NCBI GenBank assembly: GCA_905221605.1
Contig: CAJNDS010002106.1
Location: 479,501-543,500, forward strand
DNA: 64,000 nucleotides
Reading direction: 5' to 3'
From: Symbiodinium natans
Lineage: Eukaryota; Sar; Dinophyceae; Suessiales; Symbiodiniaceae
Position 1 is the first letter of the stretch. Every line of letters starts with the position of its first letter. Below are positions 62,395 to 64,000 of this stretch, one piece after another. Both the position numbers and the translations under genes were made by a program. Below the pieces are notes generated by a model that did not search any database, had not been told where the DNA came from, and saw nothing but the letters and a program-made list of their open reading frames with translations.

Positions 62395-63990
62395 TCATTC
62401 TTGAGCTTCAAATTGGGATTCTGAAGACAGCAGCTTTGTGGAAGAGGAGGTGTCCAACTTCTGGGGGGGGACCACTTGAATACCGTCTGAGCAATGCTTC
62501 AAAGGACTACTAATCGTTTCAAAAAAATCTTTCTTATACCGGTAATAGGGATATGTTTTTTTCTTGTTTTTTTGTTGGGAGGGGGGGGGGTCTTAAGAAG
62601 AATGAGTTAGGATGTTCCCCCTTATACTAGCAGTCCGTAACAGGAACTAGAATAGGGGGTACTTCAGTCCCTACTAAGGACTGTTAGTATAAGGGGGAAC
62701 ATCCCCTAAACCGTAAGCCCTAAACCCTAAACCCTAAACCCTAAATGGCTCTAAGGGTTTAGGTCTGCAATAGGGAACATCCCAAAGGACGAGGCACACT
62801 GCAGGAAGCCGCCCATCATCAAGAGGCGGTTGCCACCTCGAAGCGCACAGCTTCTGGGGGGGGTTGGGGGTTTAGGGTTTAGGGCTCAGGGTTCCGGGTT
62901 CAGGGTTTGGGGTGCTCGGGTTTCGGGCGTTTGTTGGCATTCAGGGTTTAGGGTCTAGGATTAGGGTTTAGGGAGTTTAGGGTTTTGGACTTGATGCTTC
63001 AGCCAGAAACTCCTGCTCCCTTGCGAGCAGCTGCTCCTTCACCGCCACCACGTTTACCACACATGCGGTCTGCAGCAATTCGGTGTGCTTCCATCTCCGC
63101 ACGGTTGAGCACAAACACAGGTGCACGCAGACGGACACCCGAGAAATTCACATGTGCACCCTCACTTGGGCTGGCTTGTCTTGGTGCGGACCGAGGGCAC
63201 GAAGGGTCTCCAAAAGACTCATCTCCAAAGCTTCGTGGGCTTCCCCGCCCTTCTTGTAATCCGCTGGGACTTCGGCATTAACCCAGGACTTCACGGGTTC
63301 CTTCACCTCGCAGAAGCGCTTCAGCCGCATCCTCAAGGCATCCCGTGAGATGACCTGCCATCTGATTCGTGCTTCATGGATATGTTTTGGCTCAACTACA
63401 TCTTAAGCCGGCTAGAATCACACTGGAGCCGACGCCAAAAGTCAGTGTGCCTGCAGGGGGCAGGTCTGCCACAAAAGAAGGGGGAACAAAAAGACCTAGG
63501 AATATTCTTCGTTAAGGGGTATTGGATGGTATTGGGCTCTTTGGGTAGGGCTTGAAGCTTAATTGTGGGGTTTGCAACCCCCTTGAACCAAGGGGCTTGC
63601 AATTCTGCATAGGAAGACCTATGGCGACTGGGGATCAGTCTCCGGCGTAGCTGGACAACTCAACTTAGCATGGCTGCAAAGAGATTGATTTCGGGTTTAG
63701 GGTTCGAGGTTTGGCATTGGAGAATCAAAGTGCCTCCCGAAGAAAACCTGCCATTCGTGGGCAAATGTCGCCCTAAAATCCCCAACAAGCACCCCAAGCC
63801 CTCCAGCCTCAAACCCTAAAGCCCACAAAACCCTAAACCCTAAAACCCCCAAACAACCCTAAACCCTAAACCCTAAAGCCCCCAAATCTCTATAGCCCTA
63901 CCAGGACATGGAAACGCTTAGACCAGCCCGGGCTTGTTGGGGTTCTGGGGCGTAGGGTCTACAGGGAATAGGTCTTTAGGGTTCTAGATT
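62395..63990 (-). CDS. minus-strand gene region with one long exon (unknown function)
   Basis: Strong islands: about 63385-63170, over 60 codons (LRMRLKRFCEVKEPVKSWVN, AEVPADYKKGGEAHEALEMS, LLETLRALGPHQDKP), then in another frame to TGA near 62989 (APVFVLNRAEMEAHRIAADR, GGGEGAAARKGAG). Also about 63775-63695 (TFAHEWQVFFGRHFDSPMPN), about 63965-63925 (DPTPQNPNKPGL before GTCTAA), about 62840-62795 (GNRLLMMGGFLQCASSFG) and a possible end at 62395 (DTSSSTKLLSSESQFEAQE, TGA). The chain reaches the right edge, so the 5' end is missing. Two stops imply either two genes or unrecognised splicing. Not recognised. Confidence 0.45.
62608..62706. mobile_element. MITE family F1 copy, complete
   Basis: GGATGTTCCCCCTTATACTAGCAGTCC to GGACTGTTAGTATAAGGGGGAACATCC, the most symmetric F1 copy and a good family reference. 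A second right-end fragment (AGGGAACATCCCAAAGG) lies at 62772-62789. Confidence 0.9.
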
Positions 63991-64000
63991 TCAAGTTTTT

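Noticed and set aside
1-64000. True chromosome end or subtelomere
   Set aside because: The repeats occur in both orientations throughout and alternate with real exons. No terminal array of constant orientation is present.
1-64000. CRISPR array
   Set aside because: The tandem repeats are seven-base telomeric units without spacers of constant length, in a clearly eukaryotic context.
1-64000. tRNA and rRNA genes
   Set aside because: I saw no cloverleaf with A and B boxes and no recognisable rRNA core on reading. A covariance-model search would be decisive.

Overview
The window is eukaryotic nuclear DNA, most probably from a dinoflagellate. I base this on (TTTAGGG)n telomere-type repeats, introns whose frame only closes with GT, GC or GA donors and AG acceptors, long runs of same-strand genes, and MITE-like elements that behave as introners (introners are known from Micromonas, Aureococcus, Polarella and the parasite Amoebophrya). 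One gene per roughly 2-3 kb with very short exons would suit a compact syndinian-type genome better than a Symbiodinium-type one. I cannot name the species.

The main feature is a checkerboard. Almost every 100-400 bp there is a block of intact or decayed (TTTAGGG)n, in either orientation. Between blocks lie short islands of 40-200 bp. Many islands are exons, others are MITE copies. Splicing the islands in silico rebuilds two recognisable proteins: a BIN3/MEPCE/BCDIN3D-type RNA methyltransferase (minus strand, core 4434-11131, first exon of the same or the adjacent gene at 13802) and a spermidine-synthase-like aminopropyltransferase (minus strand, core 58219-60600, candidate first exon at 61286). 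In both, every junction I used keeps frame, with GC and GA donors as well as GT.

Layout: left edge 1-2.4 kb, weak plus-strand exon candidates; 2978-4121 small minus gene; 4434-13802 methyltransferase region; 13963-14796 plus gene; 15023-22570 minus multi-pass membrane protein; 22659-24170 minus; about 24.3-25.5 kb plus; 26513-39973 a chain of minus genes with starts near 31165, 33264 and 37697; 40486-45882 two minus genes, the second divergent from a plus gene starting at 45963; 46386-53150 mostly minus genes with one plus stretch near 50 kb; 53.7-55.7 kb an AT-rich island free of telomeric repeats that looks like a decayed viral or virus-like element (lipase-like pseudogene, possible capsid fragment, palindrome array); 55.9-58.1 kb plus-strand exons; 58219-61286 aminopropyltransferase; 61360-64000 further minus genes.

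At least ten repeated MITE-type families occur (F1-F10 below). F1 makes 8-bp target duplications and at three places forms exactly the intron between two exons that join in frame. Telomeric arrays are also nested inside MITEs, MITEs inside telomeric arrays, and some arrays are flanked by duplicated unique sequence. The strongest candidate for undescribed biology is therefore intron creation by MITE introners together with telomere-repeat insertion or expansion.

Limits: exons are short and GC-rich, so the opposite strand is often open too. I chose strand by third-position GC, splice signals and neighbouring exons. Outside the two recognised genes the gene models are exon chains with uncertain joins. 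Peptides quoted are short excerpts read directly from the sequence.
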